Origin: an uncultured candidate division Zixibacteria bacterium
GTDB lineage: Bacteria > Zixibacteria > MSB-5A5 > GN15 > PGXB01
Length of the DNA: 64,000 nucleotides
Reading direction: 5' to 3'
Assembly (NCBI GenBank): GCA_937925655.1
Contig: CALAMC010000067.1
Coordinates: forward strand, 1 to 64,000
Shown here piece after piece: positions 45,571 through 55,742 of this stretch; position 1 is the stretch's first letter, and each line of letters starts with the position of its first letter. The notes beneath the pieces were generated by a model, which saw only the letters and a program-made list of their open reading frames with translations, was not told where the DNA came from and made no database searches. The translations under genes and the position numbers were made by a program.

Positions 45571-47162
45571 AGGGCACTCCTTTTACGGGCCGCGCGTCTC
45601 ACTTGCCAACGGGCAAGGCCAAAGATAATCACCAGAATCGGCATTCCAAGCATGTTGGCGTATTTAACCATGTTTTTGGTGCCATCGGAGACAATCTGGA
45701 GGGTTCGCCCGGTGACCTGCTTGGAGCGAATCGCGATTAAACCCTGGTCCTGGGTCATCCAATCGGCAATGTTGAACAGGAAAACAAAACCGGCGGTGGC
45801 GCGTTGAAATTCATCGGTAACAAAAGAACCGTTGCCCACGACCACGATACGGGCGTCATCGCTGCCGATATCGAGTTTATCCGGGAAAGGCGTCGTCCCG
45901 ATAGTATCCGGCCCCTTGTATTCAGGAGCAGGAAGTCCGGCGTAATAACTCTTGAATTTGCCGGTCAGGACGGCGCCAAGGGGGATATTGCTTCTGGCGA
46001 AATCTTCCTCGATATAACGCTTTTCGGGGGCGATATCGACCGGCAGGGAACGCGCCCCGGCTTTTTCGGAACTTGACAAAAGCGGCTGGCGGGTTGTTCC
46101 CGGGAAGGCCTCGTGAGAAAAATCGATGGGACTGATAAACAGGAAATCCAGTTTCTTGATGTCTTTGACAATGGCGATATCGCGGTTGAAATTGGAAATG
46201 GCCGGGTAGAACGGGTAGCGGACCATGCTTTGCATCTGGAACGTCCCCATATTGCGGGTAACCGGTATCATATTGCACTGCAGATCGATAAGCAGCTTTT
46301 CCTCGATACCCACGCCGTAGTTATTGAGGAGGTTCTGCAGCCCGGTCGTGATGGGGGCAACCACGCTGGTGCGGATATCGACATTGATCTCGTTGAAAAG
46401 AAAAGCCACGTGGCCACCGTGCATAATATACTGGTCGATAAGGTACAATTCCCAGGCGCTCAACATGTCTTTGGGTTGCACCACGAAGAGGGCTTTGACA
46501 TGCTCCGGGATATTTCTGATATTATCAAGGTCAAGAAATTGCACCCGGTATTCATCGGAAAGTATTTGGTAGGCAAAATTCAATCCGTCCGTCAGATCGG
46601 GCGCGCCATTGCCCATGACAAAGGCGATGGTGGGAATCTCTTTCTTGGTCAGTTTATTAATCGCCCGGGTAAGGTCATATTCGAGGTTATTGGTGTTTTC
46701 AATAAACGGAATCACTTCCATTTTGTCGCCGTACAAAAGGACAACGCCTTTATAGCCCTTGATGAATTCCGTTTTGTCATTGCGAAAGACGTTGAACTGC
46801 AGCGGCGGTATCCGATAGCCCTGGGCTTCGTCTTCCTTGTCGCTTTTCCCGGGGTCGATAAATTCATACTGAAGGTAGCCGCCGGAATAGGCTTTATAAT
46901 CATCGAGCAAATCCCGCAAATAGCGGGCGTCGCCGTTGTGAGGCGGGGGGAGGTCTTCGGTTATATAGGCTTTAATGGTCAAGCGGTCGGTCAAGTTGCC
47001 GACGATGTTCCGGGAGCTGTCCGATAATGAGTAAATGCCGTCATCGGTCAAATCAAACCGGCCAAACAGGTTGATGGAGATAAGGTTCAGCACAATCAAA
47101 ATGGCCGCGATGATAATGATAAGCATTATCGCCGATGATTTGGTTTTAATCTCTCTGGCCAT
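45567..47162 (-). CDS. GldG-like ABC transporter auxiliary protein
   Basis: A 531-residue protein with an N-terminal helix (SSAIMLIIIIAAILIVLNLISINLF) followed by FDLTDDGIYSLS, the start of the large periplasmic GldG/ABC-type uncharacterised domain (FVMGNGAPDLTDG, LFVVQPKDMLSAWELYLIDQYIMHGGHV). A second helix near the C-terminus (ANMLGMPILVIIFGLARW) precedes a basic tail. In Bacteroidota GldG works with GldA and GldF and is needed for gliding; outside that group the role is unknown. Start ATG at 47162 overlaps the permease stop (TAATG); a GTG nine bases earlier is less likely. Confidence 0.85.
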   Translation of the reverse strand: MAREIKTKSSAIMLIIIIAAILIVLNLISINLFGRFDLTDDGIYSLSDSSRNIVGNLTDRLTIKAYITEDLPPPHNGDARYLRDLLDDYKAYSGGYLQYEFIDPGKSDKEDEAQGYRIPPLQFNVFRNDKTEFIKGYKGVVLLYGDKMEVIPFIENTNNLEYDLTRAINKLTKKEIPTIAFVMGNGAPDLTDGLNFAYQILSDEYRVQFLDLDNIRNIPEHVKALFVVQPKDMLSAWELYLIDQYIMHGGHVAFLFNEINVDIRTSVVAPITTGLQNLLNNYGVGIEEKLLIDLQCNMIPVTRNMGTFQMQSMVRYPFYPAISNFNRDIAIVKDIKKLDFLFISPIDFSHEAFPGTTRQPLLSSSEKAGARSLPVDIAPEKRYIEEDFARSNIPLGAVLTGKFKSYYAGLPAPEYKGPDTIGTTPFPDKLDIGSDDARIVVVGNGSFVTDEFQRATAGFVFLFNIADWMTQDQGLIAIRSKQVTGRTLQIVSDGTKNMVKYANMLGMPILVIIFGLARWQVRRAARKRSAL

Positions 47163-47872
47163 TACTTCCACTTCCTGCTTTCAAGAGATTGAACGGTCAA
47201 AAACAAAAAGAAGAACATCATGGATATAAAGTACAACACATCGCGGCTGTCCACGACACCGCGTGAGATATTGTTCAGATGATAATCCATCGAAATAAAC
47301 TCTATGATATTGGCGATAAATCCGGGGAAGAGAAAGACCACTTTATCCAAGATGAAGAATACGAAAATAATAACAAATCCGAGGATAAAGGCGACAATCT
47401 GATTCTGGGTCAGAGATGAAGTAAATATGCCGATCGACAGGTAGGCCCCGACCAGGAAAATCAGGCCGAGGTAACCGGATATGGATGCTCCGAAATCGGG
47501 ATTGCCCAGCAAGGCAATCGTGATATAATGCACGAATGTCAAAAATATGGTGATAATAATCAACAGGTAGGCCGCAAGGAATTTACCCAGAACCAGCTGC
47601 CAGTCTTTTATTGGCAGGGTCATGAGCAGTTCAATCGTGCCGACTCGTTTTTCTTCCGAAAACAGGCGCATCGAAATGGCCGGGATGAAAAACAGCAGGA
47701 TGAAGCGCATGATGCCGAACAGTGTCCGTAAATCGGGCGTATTGTTCAAGAACAGCGCCGTTGAAAACTGCCAGCCGGCGATCAGCAGAAACAGCGTGAT
47801 GACCACATAGGCCACGGCCGAATCGAAATAGGAACGGAATTCACGCGCTGTCAGGACCAGAAGCTGTTTCAC
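47162..47872 (-). CDS. ABC-2 type permease (GldF-like)
   Basis: A 236-residue membrane protein with six predicted helices and the ABC-2 pattern: N-terminal REFRSYFDSAVAYVV before helix 1, then SMRLFSEEKRVGTIELLMTLPI between helices 2 and 3, and GIFTSSLTQNQIVAFILGF. The substrate is not known. It overlaps the ATPase gene by four bases upstream and the GldG-like gene downstream, so the three form a tight translation unit. Confidence 0.88.
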   Translation of the reverse strand: MKQLLVLTAREFRSYFDSAVAYVVITLFLLIAGWQFSTALFLNNTPDLRTLFGIMRFILLFFIPAISMRLFSEEKRVGTIELLMTLPIKDWQLVLGKFLAAYLLIIITIFLTFVHYITIALLGNPDFGASISGYLGLIFLVGAYLSIGIFTSSLTQNQIVAFILGFVIIFVFFILDKVVFLFPGFIANIIEFISMDYHLNNISRGVVDSRDVLYFISMMFFFLFLTVQSLESRKWK

Positions 47873-48810
47873 TGTTCCAGCTCCTTGCCGGTGAGCCGGC
47901 GGAAAATGTCTTCAAGCGATGTTTCTTCGAGTTTCATGCCCAGCAGGACAGTGTCATTATTTTTACAAATGTTGAATATTTCTTCGCGGGGATCGGCCCC
48001 TTTGACTATTTCGAAATCAAGTTCGTAAGATTCTTCGGTGGGTTTGCCTTTAAGAGTAACTTTTTCAACGGACTCGAGGCGACTGACGTTTTCGAGAAAG
48101 GAATCGTAATTATTTTTAATCAGTACCGATAGCCGCCCTTTGCCTTCAAAAGATCCGCGCAATTGGCCCGGGGTGCCGTCGGCCACGATATTACCGTCGC
48201 TGATAATCAAAACCCGATTGCACGTGGCTTCGACTTCGGGCAAAATATGAGAACATAGAACGACGGTTTTTTCCTCGCCCAGTGTTTTTATCAGATTTCG
48301 GATTTCGATGATTTGATTGGGGTCAAGACCCACAGTCGGTTCGTCCAGAATAAGTATATCAGGGTCATGCACCAGAGCCTGGGCCAGGCCGACTCTCTGG
48401 CGAAAACCTTTGGATAATTCGCTGACATTTTTGGCGACGACTTTTTCCAGGCCGCAGATTTCCACCACCTCGGAGATTCGTTTGTTTGTCGCGCCATCCT
48501 GACCGCGCATTTTATGCATGAACTTGATGAAATCGACGACGTTCATGTCCATGTAAAGCGGAGTATTTTCAGGCAAATAGCCTATGCGGCGCCGCACTTC
48601 CAGCGAATCGGTTAAGACGTCATGGCCGTCGACGGTGACGATTCCCGACGTCGGGGAAAGATAGCAGGTGATTATGCGGACGGTGGTCGTTTTGCCGGCG
48701 CCGTTGGGCCCCAGAAACCCGAGGACGGTCCCTTTTTCGATTTCAAAAGAAATATTATTGACGGCTATAGTATCGCCATACTGCTTAATTAAATTTCTGA
48801 CATTAATCAT
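47869..48810 (-). CDS. ABC transporter ATP-binding protein (GldA-like)
   Basis: A 313-residue ATPase. Walker A GPNGAGKT is at 34-41, the Q-loop at YLPENTPLY, the signature is LSKGF (a common variant of LSGGQ in this class), Walker B is ILILDEPT, and the switch His is in CSHILPE. About 90 residues after the ATPase core form the C-terminal domain usual for ABC-2 drug/GldA-type ATPases. First gene of the ABC-GldG-DUF4340 operon; no clear ribosome site before the ATG. Confidence 0.9.
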   Translation of the reverse strand: MINVRNLIKQYGDTIAVNNISFEIEKGTVLGFLGPNGAGKTTTVRIITCYLSPTSGIVTVDGHDVLTDSLEVRRRIGYLPENTPLYMDMNVVDFIKFMHKMRGQDGATNKRISEVVEICGLEKVVAKNVSELSKGFRQRVGLAQALVHDPDILILDEPTVGLDPNQIIEIRNLIKTLGEEKTVVLCSHILPEVEATCNRVLIISDGNIVADGTPGQLRGSFEGKGRLSVLIKNNYDSFLENVSRLESVEKVTLKGKPTEESYELDFEIVKGADPREEIFNICKNNDTVLLGMKLEETSLEDIFRRLTGKELEQ

Positions 48811-48849
48811 GGCGCTTGCACATTATCAAAATCGATACATCAGCCTTTT

Positions 48850-48877
48850 AAAATATATTTAAAACCGGTTTTGTCAA
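48850..48877 (-). promoter_or_regulatory. Probable promoter of the ABC-GldG operon
   Basis: A perfect TTGACA (48872-48877), a 16-base spacer and TATTTT (48850-48855) lie 40 bases upstream of the ATG at 48810. Confidence 0.5.
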
Positions 48878-48926
48878 TCCGTAATTTGTTTTATACCGTG
48901 AAGGGGTTGAACGGTTCCGAAAAAAA

Positions 48927-51209
48927 TCAGTATTCGACGAGAGTTTCGGCCTGATTAACGATTTTCGTCACCGACGGCAGGCAGGCCTCATCACCGTCGA
49001 TGCCATAGGCCACGCGGCTGTCGAGAGCCGTCAAAAGCTGTAACGGGGCATCGAGATAGTCAAACATATTGCGTGCAATATGGGCCGAAATGGTTGGCCC
49101 GATTCCACCGTGGAAGCGGTCTTCGGAAACGATAAGGATTCGCCCGCAATCATCAACAGTCTTTTCGATCGTTGCCCAGTCAATTGGTTTGACAGTTTTA
49201 AGATCGACAACGCGCGCGTTTATGCCCTGATTCGAGAGAATATCGGCCGCTTTGAGTGATATGGGTAAGGTGATGCCATAACTGATTATGGCCAGATCGG
49301 TGGCGGCGCCATTATACACGGTTGCTCTTCCAAATGGAATCAATTGTTCGATTGGCGGGTATTTTGTCAAAATGTTATGACCATCCCAGTCGCGGCGGTT
49401 ATACAGCGCCACAGCCTCGCAGAAGAGGACGGGGTCGCCACTGACAAAGGCGGTGCGAAGCAGTCCGGCGGCGTCGCCGGCGTTGGTTGGGATAACTACG
49501 TGAAGGCCAGGAATGTTGGCAAAGGTGCCCAGGTTGGCTTCCGAATGCCACATGGCACCGGCGCCCTGTTTGTAGCCGCCGTATGATGTTCTAATCACCA
49601 TAGGCATTGGATAGCGGGTATTGGAACGCTGATAGCAGGTGGCGATGCGGTCTTTCAGCTGCTGATAGCCGGGGCTGACATAATCGATAAACTGGATTTC
49701 AGGAAGAGGAACCCGTCCTTGATAGGCATGCCCGATGGCCCGGCCAAGAATACCGGCCTCGTCCAAGGGGGTATTGAAGACTCGATCAGTTCCGAAGGCG
49801 CGTTGCAAATGTTGTGTAACCAGAAAGACACCTCCCTTGCCCCGCAGTTGATTCATAATTTCGTCGCCTTTGGCAAACGTCTCCTTGGGGAAATCGGCCA
49901 CATCCTCGCCGAACAAAACGGCACTTTCGGATAAGATGAAAATATCAAACAGAGTGTAATTAATGGCCTTGCGCAGGGTCATGGGCGGAAGGTTTTCCGG
50001 CAGTTCGGGGTTGTCAAAGAAACCGGCGGCATAGAATTCTTTAAATAATTTTTCGCGTTTATGACCGTTTTCCGCAATTAATTTAGCCCACTTGTCCTTT
50101 GCGGATTCGTGATTATAGGCGTAAACTTTTCCCGTTATGTCCGCGATTTCTTTATATTTAATATCGGCGCAAACTTCGGTCGAAGCCTTTTTCACCTCTT
50201 CATCCACTTCATCATATAATGCCAGCAATTCATTGACTGTCATTATATTATCACAGATATAAGTCGTTGCGGTTTTTCGCAGGGGATCGTTTTCGACATG
50301 CCATTGCTGTTTATCGTGTTCCATATAATGGGCCTGATCATCCGAGCCGGAATGTGATTCAAGGCGAACGACGGCAATATTGGCAAGAGCCGGGCCCTGT
50401 CCCGATTTGACATAATCATAAGTTTCGCGGAATGACTTGATCGAATCCTTGATATCGGTGCCGTCGAAATCGATAATTTTAAGTCCGAATCTTTGTAGGC
50501 CCTCGAACGACGTGGTCGGGTTGCCTTCGGGAAACTGCTCTTCAACGCTCGTGGCAATGGCCCAGCCGCAATTGTAAATGTTAAAAATATTTTTGGTTTT
50601 GTTAAATACCGAATAAAAAACGGCCCGGTGAAATTCGGGAGATGAAGTTGAGCCCTCGCCGATGGCGGACAACACGACCGCATCGGGCCGGAAACGACCG
50701 CCGTCAAAACCGACCGGACCGTTTATCGGCGTTGGGTTTTTGAGTGCGTCGCCCAGCCCGGCCGCCTCAAGGGCGTGCGACCCGGTTGGAGAAGCCTGCG
50801 GCAAAATAGCTTTGTCGGGATAAGAGGAATGGGCCGGTTGAAGCATACCGCCCGTCGATTCGGAACGAACATCGCCGACCGCTTCCATAATTTTCTGTTT
50901 TATGGAAACGCCCCGGTGCATGTCAAAGGCCTTGTTACGATAGTAGCCGGCAAAGGGATCGTCCGGGGCGGATATATGAGCGCTGACAACGTCGATTAAT
51001 TCTTTGCCGCCGCATCCGATGAAGAATTTGCAGAGGCCTTTGCGGAGGAGAAGTTTTTCCTCGTGTTCGATTCGGCGGGCCAGAAGCATGGATTTATACA
51101 TGCCGATTAAAGCAGACCTGCTTAAACCGCCATAACCGGATAAATCGGGTTCACCTTTAGCAGGTTGTTTTATTTGGCTGACAAATTCTCTGACATCGAA
51201 ATAGCCCAA
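48927..51209 (-). CDS. 2-oxoacid dehydrogenase E1, fused alpha and beta subunits
   Basis: A 760-residue thiamine diphosphate enzyme. Residues about 1-390 resemble E1 alpha: YKSMLLARRIEHEEKLLLRKG at the start, then GEGSTSSPEFHRAV...IYNCGWA as the ThDP/Mg site (GEG for the usual GDG). Residues about 415-760 are E1 beta: LFGEDVADF, the catalytic-Glu motif PLDEAGILG and a C-terminal transketolase domain (RILIVSEDRFHGGIG). The fusion is typical of branched-chain 2-oxoisovalerate dehydrogenases in the FCB group. No E2 or E3 gene is in the window. The start is a TTG, fixed by a strong AGGAGG five bases upstream. Confidence 0.87.
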   Translation of the reverse strand: MGYFDVREFVSQIKQPAKGEPDLSGYGGLSRSALIGMYKSMLLARRIEHEEKLLLRKGLCKFFIGCGGKELIDVVSAHISAPDDPFAGYYRNKAFDMHRGVSIKQKIMEAVGDVRSESTGGMLQPAHSSYPDKAILPQASPTGSHALEAAGLGDALKNPTPINGPVGFDGGRFRPDAVVLSAIGEGSTSSPEFHRAVFYSVFNKTKNIFNIYNCGWAIATSVEEQFPEGNPTTSFEGLQRFGLKIIDFDGTDIKDSIKSFRETYDYVKSGQGPALANIAVVRLESHSGSDDQAHYMEHDKQQWHVENDPLRKTATTYICDNIMTVNELLALYDEVDEEVKKASTEVCADIKYKEIADITGKVYAYNHESAKDKWAKLIAENGHKREKLFKEFYAAGFFDNPELPENLPPMTLRKAINYTLFDIFILSESAVLFGEDVADFPKETFAKGDEIMNQLRGKGGVFLVTQHLQRAFGTDRVFNTPLDEAGILGRAIGHAYQGRVPLPEIQFIDYVSPGYQQLKDRIATCYQRSNTRYPMPMVIRTSYGGYKQGAGAMWHSEANLGTFANIPGLHVVIPTNAGDAAGLLRTAFVSGDPVLFCEAVALYNRRDWDGHNILTKYPPIEQLIPFGRATVYNGAATDLAIISYGITLPISLKAADILSNQGINARVVDLKTVKPIDWATIEKTVDDCGRILIVSEDRFHGGIGPTISAHIARNMFDYLDAPLQLLTALDSRVAYGIDGDEACLPSVTKIVNQAETLVEY

Positions 51210-51321
51210 ATCGTCCTCCTGACATTAATCAAAGCTTCATATTATAATAAATTCAAAAGGAATCCGTTATTTAAAGAACGGTTGATTGAAGGGAATGTTC
51301 CCTGGGCGCATAATGGAAAAG

Positions 51322-51355
51322 AAAAAGGAGGCATTGTCGCCAATGCCTCCTTTTT
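51322..51355 (-). terminator. Strong terminator of the M36-like peptidase gene
   Basis: A perfect 15-bp stem (core GGAGGCATTG) with loop TCGC and T-runs on both strands, 20 bases past the stop at 51375. Probably works in both directions. Confidence 0.82.
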
Positions 51356-51374
51356 GATTAAAAAAGCCGGTCTA

Positions 51375-54300
51375 TTATGGACAAACCAGTTCACCGGTGT
51401 CGTTATAAACGACTCCGATGAGAGTAAGAATATCAATCAGGTCTATTAGCCCGGAGGCATCGACGTCGGCGGCGTTCAAATAGACAGGCGGGTCGCCGGC
51501 GTTATAGACGTACGCGATAACCAGTAATATGTCGACCAGATTGACCGAGCCGTCATCGTCGGCGTCACCGCAGATAAAGGCCGGGTTAATAACAATGGTC
51601 AAAACGCGGGTGTCGATACTACCGACCTGATCGGTAGCTTCGGCGGTGAATTCGAAGGTTCCATATATGTCGGGTGTGCCGGATAACAAGCCGTCTGAAT
51701 TCAAGGTCAAACCGGTGCCATTGAGCTCATCATAAAGGTCGCTCCAGACAATGTCGCCGGTGCCACCGGTGGCCATCAACTGCTGTGAATAGGACTCATC
51801 CTGCTTGCCGCTTGGCAGAGCCTCGGTCGTAATGGCAACGGCAGGATTGATATCAAAACCAAGGGCTTTTTCACCGGATGCGCCGACTTCATCGGCAACA
51901 ACCACCGTGAAACTGATCGGGCCCGCCTGCGTCGGAGTCCCGGAGACGGTTCCGGCGGCGGTCAGGGTCAGCCCGGTTGCGGCCAAGTCACCGTTTTTAT
52001 CGGAGAAGGCCAATTGGCCTGTACCACCGGTTGCCGCAATTGCCTGCGAATAAGCGACGCCGGCTGTCCAATCGGGCAGGTCAATGGTCGTTACTTCAGG
52101 CGTGGGATTAATTTCGAAGTTCAAGGTTTTTTGGGATAGGGCTCCGATTTCATCACCAACTTCGATGATGAAACTGATCGGACCGACTTGAATCGGAGTC
52201 CCTATGACGGTACCATCGGCATTCAAAACCAATCCGGTAGTAGCAAGGTCGCCGTTTTTATCGGCATAAGTCAGTTCTCCGGTGCCGCCGGTGGCCAGCA
52301 CGGCCTGCGAATAAGCAATATCGACTGTCCAGTCGGGCAGATCGACAGTGGTAATACTGATTGCGGGATTGATGAATATGCTCAAACCTTTTTCAGTATT
52401 GGCGCCAATCTGGTCGGTGGCTTTAGCGATAAAATTAATGGTGCCTGTAGTGATGGGTGTGCCCGAAAGCAGACCGGTCGCAGATAAGGTTAATCCCGTG
52501 CCCGATAAATTAGAATTCTTATCCGACCAGACAATATTCCCGGTGCCTCCGGTGGAGACAAGCTGGGCGGAGAAGGCCAGACCGGCAGTCCAGTTCGGGA
52601 ACCCGGTAGTCGTAATAACTATTGCCGGATTAACCGTAAATCCGAGTTCGGCCTCATCACCGGAACCGAGCGGGTCGATTGCCTCGGCCGTAAAGCTGAT
52701 AGGACCATCGGCAGTGGGTGTTCCCGACAGTAAACCGCCCGTAGATAAAGTCAAACCGGTGCCGTCGAGGTCGTCATTTTTATCATTCCAGGCGATTGTC
52801 CCTGTGCCGCCGGTTGACTGCAACTGCACCGACAGCTGATGGCCGGCTGTCCAGTCGGCCAGGGTCGAAGTCGTTATCTGGACGGAGGCGTTAATCGTGA
52901 AGCTAAACGGCTTTTCGGCGGTCGCTTTGCTTTCATCTTCGACTTGAGCAATGAAGCTGATGGGTCCGGCCGCGATCGGCGTGCCAGAGAGCAATCCCGA
53001 GGTCGACAGGGAAAGTCCGGTACCGGTAAGATTGCCGTTTTTATCAGACCAGGTTAAGGTTCCAACGCCATTATTGGCGGTCAGTTGCTGGGAATATGAT
53101 ATGCCTTGAGTCCAGTTGGGCAGCGATTCCGTAGCCACTTCCAATTGCGGGGTGGCCGAGCAGGTATAAGCGGATACTTCGACATTGTCGATATTCCATC
53201 CGCAGTAAGTCCAGGCACCATCGGTAGTCCCCATCGTCCAGCGCAGGTATACGGTCGACTGGCCGTCGGCGTAAGATGAGATATCGATTTCAATCGGTAT
53301 CCAGGCTCCGTCATAAAGCGTGGCGCTGTTCTGCCAGAGTGTCGTCCAACTGGAACCATTAGTACTGATTCTAACATACGCATGATCGTACTGCGATTGC
53401 TCGACACCCAGCCAGCGCTGGAATTTGAGAGTGGTTCCGACCATTCCAGAGCAATCGATGACGGGAGTCGTCACATGACGTTCGGGCATATAGTTGGTAT
53501 AATCGCCGTTCAGGTTATATCCCATGATATTAGTGCCTCCGTAGGCACTGGCCGGATCGGGACCGCCATAAGCGCCACCCTGTCCGGTGGGCGCACCCCG
53601 GGCCCATAATCCACCTGAAATTGTCCAGCCCTGATTGGTTTCAAAATCGTCATAAAAGGCGACCATGACATCGGTTGCCACCACCGCCTTATAGCTGCTG
53701 CCGACATCGGGATCATAATCGACCTGGGCGCTTTGCGTTTCGGCGCTGAAATAGAAATTGACGGTGGTGTAGCATTCCTGACCGGGGATGATAGCGTCGT
53801 ATTGGTTGGTACCCGTTACAATCATCGGAACACTTGTGTAGCCGCCGCCATTGACCGAATAATAGAGCATTCCCGAGCCACTTGCAGGAACTTCACCGGC
53901 GATGCCTGTCACGACCACCTGAATCGTATCGGGGCGGTTGGGGTAAAGAATATCGGGCAAACCGTTGGGGAAGGCAAAATCAAGCAGGTCGAGTTCGGGG
54001 GCGTCCATATTATGAGCGCCGAAACCGGCGGCTATTTCATAGTAATGGGGGGTGCCGTTGGATATGTTTCCGTCGTTGTCATCGAGGGTCAGAAAGTCAA
54101 TGGTAATTTGCGGAGTAATCATCGTTCCCGTATGAAGCAGGATGCTGTTGATGGTTAGATTTTTCAAAACATCGAGATAATCACGAACATTACTGGCGAC
54201 CAGCGCATTTCTGGTATCCCAGACGCATCCGGAAAGTAATTGAGCACAGGTGTGAATATCACTTTCGCAAGGGTATTGGAAAGTATTATCGGCCGTACGC

Positions 54301-55742
54301 AGGGATTGCGAACAGCTTCCGTAAAAACCAAGGCCCAACCGGGGGTCATCGGACAACAAGACGGACATACAATCGCCGATGCCCTCGCCGTATTGGCCCT
54401 GACCGCTTCCGGCCATGTTGACCAGATGGTGGCCATACTCATGGTGGATGACCGAAGACCAGGCCGTGTTCGGATAACTGCTTCCAGCTTTACAGAAATT
54501 CACGGACAGATCGCCGGGGTCATACCAGGCATTGCCCGGGCAATAACCGTCGGTGCGATTCACGTAGACAGGAAATTCGGTGGCACTCATGCCGGGGTAT
54601 GACGGGTTGAAATGGACGACGGTACTGCGGATGGCGTTGGTCTCAAAGTAGGCGTTCGCCTGCGCCCGTTCGGTTTCTGTATTATTGGCCGAATTAAACA
54701 GAAATGACGCCGGTCCGGGCGGAGTCACAGTATCGGTCAAAACCATATCGGTTCCAGTGTAATGATAGACGCGGAACCACTGACCCCGCAGTTGAGCCTG
54801 GACAATGACATCGCTCGAACCCGCGTTGGGGATCGTGGCGACGCCATACTGATTGGTATATGCATTGGTGGAACCGATATTGACGCGCAAGAAAGGCAGA
54901 GCTTTGGAGACTTCATTTTGGCATTGTTCGGAACCGGGTCTTTCGGTAATCAAGCCATTAACCTGGGCCTGGACGTCTTCGAAAATGATCAGATTTTCTT
55001 CGTAGAGGATTTCGCCGGTCACGCCGTCAACGACGAATTGATAGCGTTCGGGGAAGTCGGAAAAACCCTGAAACTTTACGGCCATCCGCGGCTCGTCTTG
55101 TTTGTCTTCGATCCCGGCCCAGATAACAGTCTCCTGTTCGGTGAAATCGGTTAAAGTCGAGTATCTTGCCCTGACGGCGTCGATGGCAACGCCACTTTGG
55201 ATGCCGATCAGACCGGGGTCGGGCTTGAAATTGCCCAATTCGTGTATACTCGAGGAAGCAAGGACCAGAGGATAGTTGGTTTCATTTCGTACCAACAACC
55301 GCAGTTCCGAGCCAAAGACGGGAATACCGTCAATTTCGTGCGAATAATAATACAAATTGAATTTGAATTCACCGGTATTATTATCGAACATGACCGGTTG
55401 CATGGTTCTTTTTTCGCCCGATCGGTTGCCCGGCACCAATTCGTCGGGGGTCACGCCGAAAACTCCGGCATGATTGCGGACAAATTCGCCGGCTGTCGCG
55501 TCCGGGGTCGAACCATAGGCAAAGGCCTCGCCATACAGGCGGGTTACCTGCGGACCGGACATATAGGCTTTCACGCCCGGGCTAATTTGTTTGAGCTCGT
55601 TGAGCGCCCGGGTTTTCTGATAATTGGATGTGTCGAAGGTTTTGCCGGATGTGTCGGCCATGGCTCCAGCAGCCACCCATGCCGCCACAATCAAGAGCAA
55701 ACCAAGGGACTTGAGAAACGCATTACCTCTTGTTAAATGCAT
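51375..55742 (-). CDS. Secreted M36 (fungalysin)-like metallopeptidase with Ig repeats and dockerin-like tail
   Basis: A 1455-residue exported protein. Signal peptide 1-29; FTP-type propeptide about 60-170 (GVFGVTPDELV, YYYSHEIDGIPVFGSELRL). The zinc site HEYGH is at 434-438 with Glu453 (YGEGIGD) as likely third ligand. A beta-sandwich module lies at about 700-865 (FETNQGWTISGG, RWLGVEQSQYDHAY, CGWNIDNVEV), then six putative-Ig (He_PIG) repeats of about 87 residues, each with a DKNGxLxGTGLxL...GxLSGTP core. The last 66 residues hold two dockerin-like repeats (CGDADDDGSVNLVDIL, DVDASGLIDLIDIL) ending CP. Role: extracellular protein degradation. The promoter lies about 150 bases upstream. Confidence 0.88.
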   Translation of the reverse strand: MHLTRGNAFLKSLGLLLIVAAWVAAGAMADTSGKTFDTSNYQKTRALNELKQISPGVKAYMSGPQVTRLYGEAFAYGSTPDATAGEFVRNHAGVFGVTPDELVPGNRSGEKRTMQPVMFDNNTGEFKFNLYYYSHEIDGIPVFGSELRLLVRNETNYPLVLASSSIHELGNFKPDPGLIGIQSGVAIDAVRARYSTLTDFTEQETVIWAGIEDKQDEPRMAVKFQGFSDFPERYQFVVDGVTGEILYEENLIIFEDVQAQVNGLITERPGSEQCQNEVSKALPFLRVNIGSTNAYTNQYGVATIPNAGSSDVIVQAQLRGQWFRVYHYTGTDMVLTDTVTPPGPASFLFNSANNTETERAQANAYFETNAIRSTVVHFNPSYPGMSATEFPVYVNRTDGYCPGNAWYDPGDLSVNFCKAGSSYPNTAWSSVIHHEYGHHLVNMAGSGQGQYGEGIGDCMSVLLSDDPRLGLGFYGSCSQSLRTADNTFQYPCESDIHTCAQLLSGCVWDTRNALVASNVRDYLDVLKNLTINSILLHTGTMITPQITIDFLTLDDNDGNISNGTPHYYEIAAGFGAHNMDAPELDLLDFAFPNGLPDILYPNRPDTIQVVVTGIAGEVPASGSGMLYYSVNGGGYTSVPMIVTGTNQYDAIIPGQECYTTVNFYFSAETQSAQVDYDPDVGSSYKAVVATDVMVAFYDDFETNQGWTISGGLWARGAPTGQGGAYGGPDPASAYGGTNIMGYNLNGDYTNYMPERHVTTPVIDCSGMVGTTLKFQRWLGVEQSQYDHAYVRISTNGSSWTTLWQNSATLYDGAWIPIEIDISSYADGQSTVYLRWTMGTTDGAWTYCGWNIDNVEVSAYTCSATPQLEVATESLPNWTQGISYSQQLTANNGVGTLTWSDKNGNLTGTGLSLSTSGLLSGTPIAAGPISFIAQVEDESKATAEKPFSFTINASVQITTSTLADWTAGHQLSVQLQSTGGTGTIAWNDKNDDLDGTGLTLSTGGLLSGTPTADGPISFTAEAIDPLGSGDEAELGFTVNPAIVITTTGFPNWTAGLAFSAQLVSTGGTGNIVWSDKNSNLSGTGLTLSATGLLSGTPITTGTINFIAKATDQIGANTEKGLSIFINPAISITTVDLPDWTVDIAYSQAVLATGGTGELTYADKNGDLATTGLVLNADGTVIGTPIQVGPISFIIEVGDEIGALSQKTLNFEINPTPEVTTIDLPDWTAGVAYSQAIAATGGTGQLAFSDKNGDLAATGLTLTAAGTVSGTPTQAGPISFTVVVADEVGASGEKALGFDINPAVAITTEALPSGKQDESYSQQLMATGGTGDIVWSDLYDELNGTGLTLNSDGLLSGTPDIYGTFEFTAEATDQVGSIDTRVLTIVINPAFICGDADDDGSVNLVDILLVIAYVYNAGDPPVYLNAADVDASGLIDLIDILTLIGVVYNDTGELVCP
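51600..53110 (-). repeat. Six tandem Ig-like coding repeats
   Basis: The DNA encoding the six He_PIG repeats of the M36-like protein forms a run of about 260-base units with recurring words such as GACAAGAAC-like and GGCACCGG-like blocks at a fixed period. The same unit recurs four times at about 56270-57290 in the M14 gene. Confidence 0.75.

Noticed and set aside
46113..47027. 304-residue plus-strand open frame
   Set aside because: Antisense to the GldG-like gene, which has clear family motifs and operon overlaps.
51600..53110. CRISPR-like array
   Set aside because: The periodic repeats are in frame, about 260 bases long and encode Ig-like domains; there are no short identical repeats with unique spacers and no cas genes.
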